Below, one piece after another: positions 48,639 to 57,692 of a DNA stretch of 64,000 nucleotides. The translations under genes were made by a program, and so were the position numbers. How positions within the stretch are numbered: position 1 is the stretch's first letter; each line of letters opens with the position of its first letter. The DNA comes from Blautia sp. MSJ-19 (GTDB lineage Bacteria; Bacillota; Clostridia; Lachnospirales; Lachnospiraceae): the NCBI RefSeq assembly GCF_018918125.1, contig NZ_JAHLQA010000007.1, positions 62,001 through 126,000 on the forward strand, given 5' to 3'. The notes under the pieces were generated by a model that was not told where the DNA came from, made no database searches, and worked only from the letters and a program-made list of their open reading frames with translations.

Positions 48639-48911
48639 ATGGACACAAGAGTAGCAGTAATCTCCATCATCGTCGAAGACAGCGATTCCATCGAAACCCT
48701 CAATCAGCTTCTTTACGATGCCCGCGACTACATCATCGGCCGCATGGGCATTCCATACCGTGAAAGAGGAATCAGCATCATCAGCATCGCCATCGATGCC
48801 TCACAGGACATCATCAGCGCCCTTTCCGGTAAGATCGGCCGTCTGAAAGGCGTGTCCACCAAGACCGCTTATTCCAATGTTATCACACACGCGGAGGAAA
48901 AACATGATTAA
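48639..48911 (+). CDS. TM1266-like 'iron-only hydrogenase system regulator'
   Basis: A 90-residue protein of the ACT-like/CopG-like TM1266 family: [40 protein letters not shown] and [18 protein letters not shown]. The family is usually encoded beside [FeFe]-hydrogenase maturation genes and is predicted to be a ligand-binding regulator. Here it is instead the first gene of the second nif-like set, with a strong AAGGAGG site, and overlaps the NifH-like gene by eight bases. It may sense the same Fe-CN/CO or redox state, or regulate the leader RNAs. Confidence 0.8.
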   Translation: MDTRVAVISIIVEDSDSIETLNQLLYDARDYIIGRMGIPYRERGISIISIAIDASQDIISALSGKIGRLKGVSTKTAYSNVITHAEEKHD

Positions 48912-49671
48912 AATAGCAGTATACGGCAAGGGTGGAATCGGCAAATCCACAACCGTATCCAACGTGGCAGCCGCCCTTGCAGAAAAAGGACTGACCGTCA
49001 TGCAGATCGGCTGCGACCCAAAAGCAGATTCCACGATTCAGCTCCGGCACGGAAAACAAATGCGGACCGTACTCGATCTCTACAATGAGAAAAAACAGAA
49101 CCTCAAGCTCGAAGACATGACCACAACCGGCTATCAGGGCGTGGTCTGTGTAGAGGCCGGCGGTCCCACACCGGGGCTTGGCTGTGCAGGACGTGGGATC
49201 ATCACTGCCCTTGAAAAATTAAAAGAAACAGGAGCCTACGAGACCTATAAACCGGACATCGTCCTCTACGACGTTCTCGGAGACGTCGTCTGTGGCGGCT
49301 TCTCCATGCCGATGCGAAAAGGCTATGCAGACAAAGTTTTCATCATAACTTCCGGTGAAAATATGGCAATCCATGCCGGAGCCAATATCGCCATGGCAGT
49401 GCAGAACTTCAAAAATCGTGGTTATGCAACCCTTGGCGGCATTATCCTGAATCGCCGCAATGTAAAACGAGAAGAAGAAAAAGTACAGGAACTTGCCGAT
49501 GATTTTGAAACGCAGATAATCGGAACACTTACCCGCAGCGACCTGGTCACAGACGCAGAAGAACAGGGCAAAACCCTGCTGGAATGTTACCCGGACAGCG
49601 AAATGGCTGCAGAATACCGCACACTGGCAGAAAATATTCTGGCTATCTGCAGAAAGGACGGCCTATGCTGA
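48904..49671 (+). CDS. NifH-like Fe protein (set 2)
   Basis: A 255-residue nitrogenase reductase homologue, paralogous to the protein at 37305. P-loop [10 protein letters not shown] (8-17), CDPKADST, Cys94 in GLGCAGRGI and Cys130 in [11 protein letters not shown] for the shared [4Fe-4S] cluster. ATG 48904 starts the conserved [11 protein letters not shown] and follows GAGGAAA inside the regulator gene; the component-1 gene overlaps its end by seven bases. Codon choice here is more GC-rich at third positions than in set 1. Confidence 0.9.
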   Translation: MIKIAVYGKGGIGKSTTVSNVAAALAEKGLTVMQIGCDPKADSTIQLRHGKQMRTVLDLYNEKKQNLKLEDMTTTGYQGVVCVEAGGPTPGLGCAGRGIITALEKLKETGAYETYKPDIVLYDVLGDVVCGGFSMPMRKGYADKVFIITSGENMAIHAGANIAMAVQNFKNRGYATLGGIILNRRNVKREEEKVQELADDFETQIIGTLTRSDLVTDAEEQGKTLLECYPDSEMAAEYRTLAENILAICRKDGLC

Positions 49672-51119
49672 AACGAGTTGGCGATGAAATAAACCCGGAA
49701 GGTGCAGTCATAACGATCAGAGAAGCTGATTTTCCCGTTCCATTTCCTCTCGGACTGGAATTCAACTCCCCGGCACATGGCAACTGGAATATCGTCCATA
49801 CCGGAATGCTCATGCCCGAGGCAATCCAGATCTACGTCTGCGCAGACAACTGCATGCGCGGCGTCGTTCTGACAGCGGCAGAGATGAATGCGGCAGACCG
49901 ATTTTCCTTTGTTACTGTTGAAGAAGAAAATCTTCTGAACGGAAATCTGGAGGATGTGACGATCGAAGGCGTGACAGATGTCCTCAATAAATTAAAACAG
50001 AAACCAAAGGCGGTGCTTCTTTTTACCGTCTGTCTGCATCATTTTCTGGGGTGTGACCTGGACAGAGTCTATGAAGAACTGGGCACATGTTTTCCGGAAA
50101 TCGTGTTTGTGCGCTGCTTCATGGATCCGATCATGCAGAAACATGGACTGACACCGGATCAGAAACTGAGAAAGGCAATGTACGATCCGCTGATCCCGAA
50201 GGAGGCAGATCCGCATACAGTAACGCTCGTTGGAAGCGACTTTGCACTTGATGAAAGCAGTGACATCAAGCGTTTGCTGAAAAGTACCGGTTACACTTTG
50301 CGGGAACTTCCAGCCTGTAAAACATGGGAGGAATACCAGCAGCTTGGAAGAGCAGGAGTTTTTGTTTCCTGTTATCCGCCGGCAAAATACGGCGCAGACA
50401 TGCTGGCAGAACGCCTGAACAGAAAGCATCTGTATCTGCCGGGCAGTTTTGATTATGGGGAGATTAAAGAAGAGATACGACGATTGATACAAAATTTGAA
50501 CATAAACTATATGAGAAAAAATGGAGTAGAGCATGGCAGAGAGAATTGTTGTGTTATAGAAGAAAGACGAGATACAGGAGCATATGAGAACGATAAAAAA
50601 GAGGGGAATGAGCACTGTATTAATGAAGAACTCGAAGCCTTCTTCAAACGTGAAATTACTCTTTGCGAAGACTCTATCAACCACGCAAAATCCATCCTCG
50701 GTGACACCCCGATCGTTCTGGATTATCTGTACCATCCAAGACTATTAGGTCTCGCAAAACTTCTCCTGGAACACGGTTTCCACGTAACAACCGTCTATCT
50801 CGACAGCATAAGCCCGGAAGAAAAGTCAGCGTTCGACTGGCTGAAACTTCATCATCCGGACCTGGAACTGCGTGCCACGATTCAAACCAAGATGCGTGTC
50901 CTTCCGCGCGGGACAGAAGGCAAAGTTCTTGCCATCGGACAGAAAGCCGCCTGGTTTTCTGCAAGCAGAAATTTCGTTAATATGGTACAGGGCGGCGGTT
51001 TGTGGGGGTTCGACGGGATTCGAAGAACCATGGAACTGATGACAGAAGCTTTTCTTGAAGAAAGAGATCCCGAGGATCTGATCGTTCGCAAAGGATGGGG
51101 GTGTGAAAGCTGCATATGA
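49665..51119 (+). CDS. Nitrogenase component-1-like subunit, NifD-like (set 2)
   Basis: A 484-residue component-1 protein. Cysteines Cys59 and Cys63 ([12 protein letters not shown]) and Cys123 and Cys130 ([13 protein letters not shown]) are candidates for cluster ligands. The C-terminal [17 protein letters not shown] aligns with the NifD cofactor region without its histidine. It ends GWGCESCI with two more cysteines. Residues about 276-326 form an AT-rich, hydrophilic insertion ([19 protein letters not shown] and on) that set 1 lacks. The start overlaps the Fe-protein gene; the stop overlaps the next gene by four bases. Function unknown. Confidence 0.82.
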   Translation: MLKRVGDEINPEGAVITIREADFPVPFPLGLEFNSPAHGNWNIVHTGMLMPEAIQIYVCADNCMRGVVLTAAEMNAADRFSFVTVEEENLLNGNLEDVTIEGVTDVLNKLKQKPKAVLLFTVCLHHFLGCDLDRVYEELGTCFPEIVFVRCFMDPIMQKHGLTPDQKLRKAMYDPLIPKEADPHTVTLVGSDFALDESSDIKRLLKSTGYTLRELPACKTWEEYQQLGRAGVFVSCYPPAKYGADMLAERLNRKHLYLPGSFDYGEIKEEIRRLIQNLNINYMRKNGVEHGRENCCVIEERRDTGAYENDKKEGNEHCINEELEAFFKREITLCEDSINHAKSILGDTPIVLDYLYHPRLLGLAKLLLEHGFHVTTVYLDSISPEEKSAFDWLKLHHPDLELRATIQTKMRVLPRGTEGKVLAIGQKAAWFSASRNFVNMVQGGGLWGFDGIRRTMELMTEAFLEERDPEDLIVRKGWGCESCI

Positions 51120-52348
51120 GACAGTCATACAAAATCATACCAATCTACACTGCCGATGTTTCCGGTGTATGCTCTGCCCTGTATGAACTGGGCGGCATGG
51201 TAGTCATGCACGACCCGTCCGGCTGTAATTCGACTTACAATACACATGACGAGATCCGCTGGTACGACCAGGACAGTCTGATCTATATTTCCGGGTTGAC
51301 AGAGATCGATGCAGTTATGGGAAACGATGCAAAATTCATTCACGATATTGAAGAAGCGGCTAAGGAACTGAAACCGAAGTTCATCGCACTTGCAGGCTCG
51401 CCAATCCCGTTTATGAACGGGACAGATTTTCCTGCGATCGCGCAGGTGATCGAAACAGAGACAGGAATCCCGGCTTTTTCAGTTCCGACAAATGGCATGC
51501 ATGATTATACTTACGGTGCAGGACTTGCGTTGGCTGAGATTGCCGAACGATTTGTCAAAGAAGCGGAAGTCAGAGCAGTAACAGCAGCGTCAGATATTGA
51601 CAGAAATTCTGCATATTCAGAAGTGTCATGTATTCGTCCACATACCCTTAATCTTCTCGGCGTAACTCCGCTGGATTTCGGTCCGCAGGCAAACGTAGAT
51701 GCCATGAAGCAGACTTTACGCCAGCGTGGCTGGGAGGTCATATCCACCTGGGCAATGGGTGATACACTTGAAACTTTGTCCTATGCAGGTGAAGCAGAAG
51801 TAAATCTGGTCGTATCCTCCGTAGGTCTTCCGACAGCAAAGATCCTCCAGGAAAAATTCGGGACCCCATACATCATCGGAACGCCAATAGGGGGATTTAC
51901 AGAAGAACTCATTCAGGCAATAAATGAAAAAGCTTTCCTTCATAATGAAGCAAAAAAAGCAGACAAGAACAACATTCCAGCGGCATATCTCAAGAATCGT
52001 CTGGCAGGAACTCCGCAGATAACTCTGATTGGAGAAGCCGTAACCATGGGCTCCCTGGCAGCAGCTCTCGAAAAGCAATACAACAAACCGGTCCGCGTCA
52101 TCTGTCCGCTGGAAACTCACGAAGGTCTTCTAGCACCAAATGACTGTACAGCAGATGGAGAGGAAGAAATGGAGCAGCTTCTGAAGGATGCAGGGATCAT
52201 CTTTGCAGATCCTCTTTACCGCCCGATCTGTCCGCCAGATTCTACATTCATCGAACTTCCGCATATCGCTTTTTCCGGCAGGATTTTTCTGAAAAAGATC
52301 AAAAAATGTGGGATCTTTGGAGATTTAAACGATATAAAATTGACGTAA
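51116..52348 (+). CDS. Nitrogenase component-1-like subunit, NifK-like (set 2)
   Basis: A 410-residue component-1 protein beginning YTADVSGVCSALYELGGMVV then MHDPSGCNSTYNTHDEIRW, with Cys19 and Cys37. It aligns with the start of the shorter set-1 protein, where ELGG-VV and GC are shared. Three Rossmann-like modules follow (ALAGSPIPFMNGTD, GEAVTMGSLAAALEKQY). It probably forms an alpha2beta2 complex with the NifD-like protein just upstream. Last gene of the set, followed by a terminator. Confidence 0.82.
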   Translation: MRQSYKIIPIYTADVSGVCSALYELGGMVVMHDPSGCNSTYNTHDEIRWYDQDSLIYISGLTEIDAVMGNDAKFIHDIEEAAKELKPKFIALAGSPIPFMNGTDFPAIAQVIETETGIPAFSVPTNGMHDYTYGAGLALAEIAERFVKEAEVRAVTAASDIDRNSAYSEVSCIRPHTLNLLGVTPLDFGPQANVDAMKQTLRQRGWEVISTWAMGDTLETLSYAGEAEVNLVVSSVGLPTAKILQEKFGTPYIIGTPIGGFTEELIQAINEKAFLHNEAKKADKNNIPAAYLKNRLAGTPQITLIGEAVTMGSLAAALEKQYNKPVRVICPLETHEGLLAPNDCTADGEEEMEQLLKDAGIIFADPLYRPICPPDSTFIELPHIAFSGRIFLKKIKKCGIFGDLNDIKLT

Positions 52349-52429
52349 AAACGTACATTTTGGTGGACAAAAACCCTGAAGACTTCTATAATTATTATAG
52401 TATGTTTTGGACTTAAGAAATCTTATTCA

Positions 52430-52475
52430 GCTTCCAGATCTACATGCAGCACTGTAGAGACTGGAAGCTTTTTTT
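52430..52475 (+). terminator. Terminator of nif-like set 2
   Basis: GCTTCCAG pairs with CTGGAAGC; inside, TCTACA pairs with TGTAGA. TTTTTTT follows. Confidence 0.8.
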
Positions 52476-52494
52476 GAACACAGGAAGGAAAAGA

Positions 52495-54486
52495 ATGGAA
52501 ATTTTTACATCTTATGGGAAGGGTGCTTTTATCAGTTTTATCGTAAATGTGAAGGATGACACTTATGTATGTGCACATATGCCGCGAAAAACAGAGAATC
52601 TGGCAAAGACAGGAGACTATTCAGAACTTCTGCCGCGCCTGATCCATGCAAGTGCATACGAGTCAGACTGTGAACAGCTGCTCGAAAAACTCAGTCTGGA
52701 ATACCTCCGGAAATTCCGCGATGATTTAAATGAAACTAACGACAGCGGTAGTTTTTATATGGATTATCAGGTCAAGGATCTGAGCATAAAACGCTGGGGC
52801 AGAGTTTCAGTTTACGCTGTGGACAATGATGAATTTAATTCCGCAGAACACGTAATGATCCTTTTTCAGGACATCACAGAACAAAAAGAAAAGGAAATCG
52901 AATACCAGCAGACACTCCGGGAGGCATATGAGATCGCGGAGCGTGCAAATCAGGCAAAAACAACGTTTCTCAACAACATGTCACACGATATCCGTACGCC
53001 GATGAATGCGATCATTGGTTTTACATCTCTTGCAGCAACTCACCTGGAGGATCCTGAGCGGCTCAAAGGTTATCTTAGCAAGATCATGGTCTCCAGTAAT
53101 CATCTTCTTTCCCTGATCAATGATGTGCTTGATATGAGCCGCATTGAGAGTGGCAAAGTCAAAATAGAAGAAAATGAATGCAGTATTCCTGTAGTGATGC
53201 ATGACCTCCGAAATATCCTTCAGTCAGATATCAAGGCGAAACGACTGGATTTCTTTATTGATACGGTAGATGTTGTGAATGAAGATGTCATCTGTGACAA
53301 ACTGCGACTGAACCAGGTGCTTCTCAACTGTATGAGCAATGCCATGAAATATACCAGACCAGGTGGAACCGTCGGAATCCGCATTATCCAGAAAGAAAAT
53401 TCACCGGAAGGCTTTGCTGATTATGACTTTGTGGTACGCGATACAGGAATCGGAATGAGTGAGGAGTTTACCGCACATATCTTTGAACCTTTTACAAGAG
53501 AAGAGAATTCTACGATCAGCCGCATTCCGGGAACCGGTCTCGGAATGGCCATCACCAAGAATATCGTAGACATGATGGGCGGCAGTATCAGAGTCAAGAG
53601 TAAGATCGGCGAGGGAACGGAATTTACGATCTCCCTTCGTCTCAAGATCGCATCCAGAGGCAAAGAAAGAGGTGTGATACGAGAACTCAATGGATTTCGT
53701 GCGCTGGTTGCAGATGACAGCATGGACAGCTGCGTAAGTGTCGAAAAGATGCTGCGTACTATCGGACTTCGCCCGGAATGGACAACTTCCGGCAAAGAAG
53801 CAGTGTTCCGTGCGAAATATGCGACCGAACAGAATGACCCGTTCCAGGTTTACATCATTGACTGGCTGATGCCGGATATGAATGGAATCGAAGTAGTAAG
53901 AAGAATCCGTTCCGAGATCGGAGAGCAGGTGCCGATCATCATCCTGACTGCATATGACTGGTCAGATATTGAGGAAGAGGCGAGAGAAGCAGGTGTTACT
54001 GCATTCTGTGCGAAACCGCTGTTTCTTTCTGAACTGTACGATGTCCTGCAGAGTGCAAGTCAGGCACAGAGTGCAATGAAAGTTCCGACGTTCTACAAAG
54101 AAGAATTCGATGGCAAAAAGATCCTTCTCGTAGAGGATGTAGAACTTAACCGCGAGATCGCAGAAACGATCCTGACAGAAGCCGGTTTCCAGGTCTATAC
54201 GGTGGAGAACGGCAGACAGGCAGTAGAATATATGGCAACGGCGGAACCGGATTTTGTTGACGTAGTACTGATGGATGTCCAGATGCCGGAAATGGACGGT
54301 TATGAAGCAACAAGACAGATCCGAAGACTGGAAAATCAGGAGATCGCATCGAAGCCGATCATAGCCATGACAGCCAATGCTTTTGAAGAGGACGTACAGG
54401 AAGCACTTAAGGCAGGCATGAATGATCATATGGCAAAACCGATACGGATTGAAACGCTGTATGCATTGATGCGAAAATATTTGTAA
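52495..54486 (+). CDS. Hybrid sensor histidine kinase with two receiver domains
   Basis: A 663-residue soluble-looking sensor. A PAS-like input (about 1-135) ends ILFQDITEQKEKE. HisKA has His164 in NMSHDIRTPMN. HATPase motifs are NAMKYT, DTGIGM and GTGLGMAI. Receiver 1 (LVADDSMDS, YIIDWLMPDMNG) has Asp456 and receiver 2 (LLVEDVELN, VLMDVQMPEMDG) has Asp594. No membrane helix is seen. There is no output domain or cognate regulator beside it, so its target is unknown. ATG 52495 follows GGAAGG; the earlier in-frame start lies in the terminator stem. Confidence 0.9.
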   Translation: MEIFTSYGKGAFISFIVNVKDDTYVCAHMPRKTENLAKTGDYSELLPRLIHASAYESDCEQLLEKLSLEYLRKFRDDLNETNDSGSFYMDYQVKDLSIKRWGRVSVYAVDNDEFNSAEHVMILFQDITEQKEKEIEYQQTLREAYEIAERANQAKTTFLNNMSHDIRTPMNAIIGFTSLAATHLEDPERLKGYLSKIMVSSNHLLSLINDVLDMSRIESGKVKIEENECSIPVVMHDLRNILQSDIKAKRLDFFIDTVDVVNEDVICDKLRLNQVLLNCMSNAMKYTRPGGTVGIRIIQKENSPEGFADYDFVVRDTGIGMSEEFTAHIFEPFTREENSTISRIPGTGLGMAITKNIVDMMGGSIRVKSKIGEGTEFTISLRLKIASRGKERGVIRELNGFRALVADDSMDSCVSVEKMLRTIGLRPEWTTSGKEAVFRAKYATEQNDPFQVYIIDWLMPDMNGIEVVRRIRSEIGEQVPIIILTAYDWSDIEEEAREAGVTAFCAKPLFLSELYDVLQSASQAQSAMKVPTFYKEEFDGKKILLVEDVELNREIAETILTEAGFQVYTVENGRQAVEYMATAEPDFVDVVLMDVQMPEMDGYEATRQIRRLENQEIASKPIIAMTANAFEEDVQEALKAGMNDHMAKPIRIETLYALMRKYL

Positions 54487-54556
54487 AATATTACATTGAC
54501 TAAACAAAAGTTCAGTGATATGATAAAGAAAAAATGAAGCACAGGAGGAATTTATC

Positions 54557-54931
54557 ATGAAAACACTTGAAACAAAAAAAGCACCAGCAGCAATCGGACC
54601 ATATTCACAGGCAAAAATGGTAGGAAACTTTGTATTTGCATCCGGACAGATTCCGGTAGACCCGGCTACAGGCGAAGTTGCAGGCGACAAGATCGAAACT
54701 CAGGCAGAGCAGTCCTGTAAGAACGTCGGAGCAATCCTCGAAGAAGCAGGTCTTACATTTGACAACGTTGTAAAGACAACATGCTTCCTTGCTGATATGG
54801 CAGATTTTGCTGCATTCAACGCAGTTTATGAGAAATACTTCACAAGCAAACCGGCTCGTTCCTGTGTTGCTGTAAAACAGCTTCCGAAGAACGTTCTGTG
54901 CGAAGTAGAAGCAATCGCAGTAGCTGAATAA
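54557..54931 (+). CDS. ridA: RidA-family enamine/imine deaminase
   Basis: A 124-residue trimeric deaminase that hydrolyses reactive 2-aminoacrylate and other enamines from PLP enzymes. Conserved parts: AIGPYSQAKMVGNFVFASGQ, the substrate-binding Arg in KPARSCVAVKQLP and the C-terminal CEVEAIAV. The location next to the regulators of an operon with two PLP lyases fits a protective role, since diaminopropionate ammonia-lyase makes 2-aminoacrylate. Own ribosome site (CAGGAGG) and terminator. Confidence 0.95.
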   Translation: MKTLETKKAPAAIGPYSQAKMVGNFVFASGQIPVDPATGEVAGDKIETQAEQSCKNVGAILEEAGLTFDNVVKTTCFLADMADFAAFNAVYEKYFTSKPARSCVAVKQLPKNVLCEVEAIAVAE

Positions 54932-54952
54932 ATCATAAAAGGTACAGGTAAG

Positions 54953-54980
54953 AAGGGGATGTTTTGACACCCCCTTTTTG
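54953..54980 (+). terminator. Terminator after ridA
   Basis: AAGGGG and CCCCTT pair around an eleven-base loop, then TTTTT. Confidence 0.65.
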
Positions 54981-54997
54981 CGTTGCAGGAGAATAAA

Positions 54998-55675
54998 ATG
55001 AAAGACCATCATGTGAAATTAACGGAAACAGACCGTGAGATCCTGAAATCTTACAGCGTGATGCTGGAAGGGCTGTCCATGTATCTTGGGGAAGGGTATG
55101 AACTGGTGCTTCACAGTCTGGAGGATTATTCAAGCTCTGCGGTCAAGGTAATCCACGGGCTTCACACAGGAAGAACGGAAGGTGCGCCGCTTACAGACCT
55201 TGCACTTGATCTGCTGGAAGAGATGCAGAAGGATGATGCGGACAGTCGCGGGATTACGTATTTTACCCACAATAAAAAGGGAGAACCGCTGAAATCCGTG
55301 ACGATTCCTGTCCGTGGAGAAAAAGACCGCATCATCGGTCTGCTCTGTATCAACTTTTATCTGAATACACCGTTCTCAGAATATATCAGTAATTTTGTGG
55401 CATGTGGCCTGAAACCACAGGAGCAGTACGAAAACCGCAAAGAGAATTTTTCTTCCAGCAGTGTGGAACTTCTGGAGGACATGGCAGAGGAGATCCGACG
55501 CGAGGTCATGGAGGACAAAGATATCCCGACCTCTAACAGAAACAAAGAGATCATACAGAGACTTTATCAGAAGGGTGTCTACAACATGAAAGATGCGGTA
55601 GGCAGGACCGCGGAGATCCTTGGAATCAGTAAGAATACGGTGTATCTACATCTGAGGAATCTGGAGCAGGAATAA
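54998..55675 (+). CDS. YheO-type PAS/HTH transcriptional regulator
   Basis: A 225-residue regulator. The N-terminal YheO-like PAS domain includes LSMYLGEGYELVLHSLEDYS and ITYFTHNKKGEPLKSVTIPV. A C-terminal HTH (DAVGRTAEILGISKNTVYLHLRNLE) binds DNA. DauR, a member of this family, controls D-amino-acid catabolism, which fits the amino-acid lyase operon downstream. ATG 54998 follows GCAGGAG. Confidence 0.85.
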   Translation: MKDHHVKLTETDREILKSYSVMLEGLSMYLGEGYELVLHSLEDYSSSAVKVIHGLHTGRTEGAPLTDLALDLLEEMQKDDADSRGITYFTHNKKGEPLKSVTIPVRGEKDRIIGLLCINFYLNTPFSEYISNFVACGLKPQEQYENRKENFSSSSVELLEDMAEEIRREVMEDKDIPTSNRNKEIIQRLYQKGVYNMKDAVGRTAEILGISKNTVYLHLRNLEQE

Positions 55676-55728
55676 CAGAAACAAAAATACGGAGATAGGA
55701 GAAGAACTGTTTGCAGGAGGTTCAGTTC

Positions 55729-57462
55729 ATGGAAGTATTGAGAGAAATACAGGATACAGCGATCCTGTATGCCAACATTCTGTCAGAGATCCTGAAAATA
55801 GATGTTACGATCGTAGATACGACACTCCGCCGTGTGGCAGGGACCGGACGTATGGAAAAACAGGTGGACAGAGATATTTCAGAAGAAGGGCATATTTTTG
55901 CACAGACGCTTAAGACCTGCCGGACGCAGGTGGTCGATACACCGGGAGAGAATGAGATCTGCAGAAAATACTGCTCGCATATCAATGACTGCAAAGAAAC
56001 TTTTCATATGAGTACTCCGATCATGGAGAAGGGGAAGCCGATCGGTGTGATCTGTTTTACCTGCTATACACAGAAACAGAGAACCCATGCGATGCGAAAT
56101 AAGGAATCTTTTCAGAGGTTCCTTCAGCAGTTTGCGGATCTGATCGCACTCAAGGCAGCAGAAAAAAGGGAGACACAGCGGGACGCGGCGATGAAGGAAC
56201 TGCTTAAGACGATCGTCAATCATCTGGATGCAGGTGTACTTGTATTGAATCAACAGGCACAGGTCGTGGAACTGAACAGTATGTGCTGTGAGATACTGAA
56301 ACTTCCGGAGAGTCAGATCTATGCAGAAAAAGCAACGATCTCTGACACAGGAAACCAGATCGGCGGCTTCGAAGAATATCGTGTACGGGCAGGAGGAAAT
56401 TCCTATCATCTGGCCGGTCGATTGATAGAACTTGGAATGGAAGAAGGTATGCAATTCCTTCTTTTTAAGCAGGCAGAGAGAACCATGAAGGAGTCACTGG
56501 GTCTGCGAAACAGGAATCGCCTCATGGGAATTATGAATATCGAGGGAGAATCCCCGCAGGCAAAGAAGCTGAAACAGGAAATCCTGAAAGTAGCGGACTC
56601 TCCGTCTTCTGTTCTGATCCTCGGCGAAAAAGGACTGGAAAAAGATAAGATCGTTCGTGCAATCCACGAAGAAAGCCGGCGGAAAGAACAGCTTTTTGTG
56701 ACGGTCAACTGTGCGGTGGAAGATCCGGAAAGACTGGAAAAAGAACTTTTTGGAATCGCAGGAGGAAAAAATTCCAAGGGAAAAGTCGGTAAACTTGAAG
56801 CAGCGTCCAAAGGTACGGTTGTTCTGGAAGATGTGGAGAAACTGACACAGGAGCTTCAGCGTAAGATATGGCAGTTCCTGGAAAGTGGTTCGATCATTCG
56901 ATGTGGAGGAACAAGAAAGTACAGAACATCCGCAAGAATGCTTTTTACCTCTTCGGCAGACCTTTCCAAAATGGCAGAAGAGGGAAGTTTTCTTTATCCG
57001 TTGTATTATCGGATCAGCGTACTTCTTCTGAGAGTTCCGCCGCTTCGCGAGCGTCAGGGAGACATCCACTATTTTGCACAGAAATATCTCCAGCAATATG
57101 CAGATTCGATGAAAAAAGAAATCCGCGCTATCAGCCCGGAAGTATATCGTTGTGTAGATGCCTATACATGGCCGGGAAATCTCTGGGAAATCCGGAATGC
57201 CATGGAATATGCAGTAAATATGATGAAACTGGACGGAACGATCACAATGGAAGAACTGCCGGAGAGACTGTGGCTGGAGACACTGACCGAAGAAGACGAG
57301 GAAGAAAATCTGAATCTGGAAGCAATGGAAAAGCGCATGATCGAAAAAGCAATCCTCCGCTACGGCAAAGGAACCGAAGATAAGAAAAAAGTAGCAGAAG
57401 CACTTGGAATCGGAATGGCAACCCTTTACCGTAAAATAAAAAAATACCAGATAGAGATATAA
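55729..57462 (+). CDS. Sigma-54-activator-like regulator with degenerate ATPase
   Basis: A 577-residue protein laid out like bacterial enhancer-binding proteins: GAF-type sensor with a Cys cluster (CRKYCSHINDC), PAS (about 180-250), AAA+ region (about 270-500) and Fis-type HTH (AEALGIGMATLYRKIKKY). The AAA+ part keeps LRVPPLRERQGDIHYF and WPGNLWEIRNAMEYAV. However, Walker A is replaced by GEKGLEKDKIV, the GAFTGA loop by GIAGGKNSKGK, and Walker B by LEDV. It should not hydrolyse ATP or remodel sigma-54 polymerase; more likely it is a plain DNA-binding regulator. ATG 55729 follows GCAGGAGG. Confidence 0.85.
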   Translation: MEVLREIQDTAILYANILSEILKIDVTIVDTTLRRVAGTGRMEKQVDRDISEEGHIFAQTLKTCRTQVVDTPGENEICRKYCSHINDCKETFHMSTPIMEKGKPIGVICFTCYTQKQRTHAMRNKESFQRFLQQFADLIALKAAEKRETQRDAAMKELLKTIVNHLDAGVLVLNQQAQVVELNSMCCEILKLPESQIYAEKATISDTGNQIGGFEEYRVRAGGNSYHLAGRLIELGMEEGMQFLLFKQAERTMKESLGLRNRNRLMGIMNIEGESPQAKKLKQEILKVADSPSSVLILGEKGLEKDKIVRAIHEESRRKEQLFVTVNCAVEDPERLEKELFGIAGGKNSKGKVGKLEAASKGTVVLEDVEKLTQELQRKIWQFLESGSIIRCGGTRKYRTSARMLFTSSADLSKMAEEGSFLYPLYYRISVLLLRVPPLRERQGDIHYFAQKYLQQYADSMKKEIRAISPEVYRCVDAYTWPGNLWEIRNAMEYAVNMMKLDGTITMEELPERLWLETLTEEDEEENLNLEAMEKRMIEKAILRYGKGTEDKKKVAEALGIGMATLYRKIKKYQIEI

Positions 57463-57533
57463 AGCAGGCAAAATATAAATAAAAAAGACCAAAAATCCAG
57501 AAACAGGATTGTGAAGAATGTTGTAAAAAGGGA

Positions 57534-57558
57534 CTTTTCGAAGTCTCTTTTTTTGTTG
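57534..57558 (+). terminator. Terminator after regulator gene
   Basis: AGGGACTT-TTCG-AAGTCTCT hairpin with a run of seven T. Confidence 0.75.
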
Positions 57559-57571
57559 TCTAAAATAAAAA

Positions 57572-57607
57572 ATTCTCATAATGATAATAAATTCTTATTT
57601 TGATAAT
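57572..57607. promoter_or_regulatory. Two 17-bp operator-like palindromes
   Basis: ATTCTCATAATGATAAT (57572-57588) and ATTCTTATTTTGATAAT (57591-57607), two imperfect copies of ATTCTCA-N3-TGAGAAT. They lie 200 bases before the lyase operon. Confidence 0.55.
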
Positions 57608-57692
57608 TAAGAGATGAAAAGTGAGAAAAAGTCTATAAATCCTGTTTTTAATAGTGTTTGGGGTATGGATATTAAAAATAGAAATCTTAAAA

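Noticed and set aside
37305..52348. Nitrogen fixation genes proper (nifHDK)
   Set aside because: Component-1 proteins are short, lack the cofactor histidine, and no nifE, nifN or nifB is present in the window; they are nitrogenase-like, not N2-fixing.
37305..52348. Protochlorophyllide/chlorophyllide reductase or F430 (Cfb) genes
   Set aside because: No tetrapyrrole genes nearby, and the hyp genes do not fit those pathways.
57572..57607. Fur/PerR-type box
   Set aside because: The half-sites are in the opposite arrangement (ATTCTCA-N3-TGAGAAT rather than TGATAAT-N-ATTATCA) and no iron genes are nearby.
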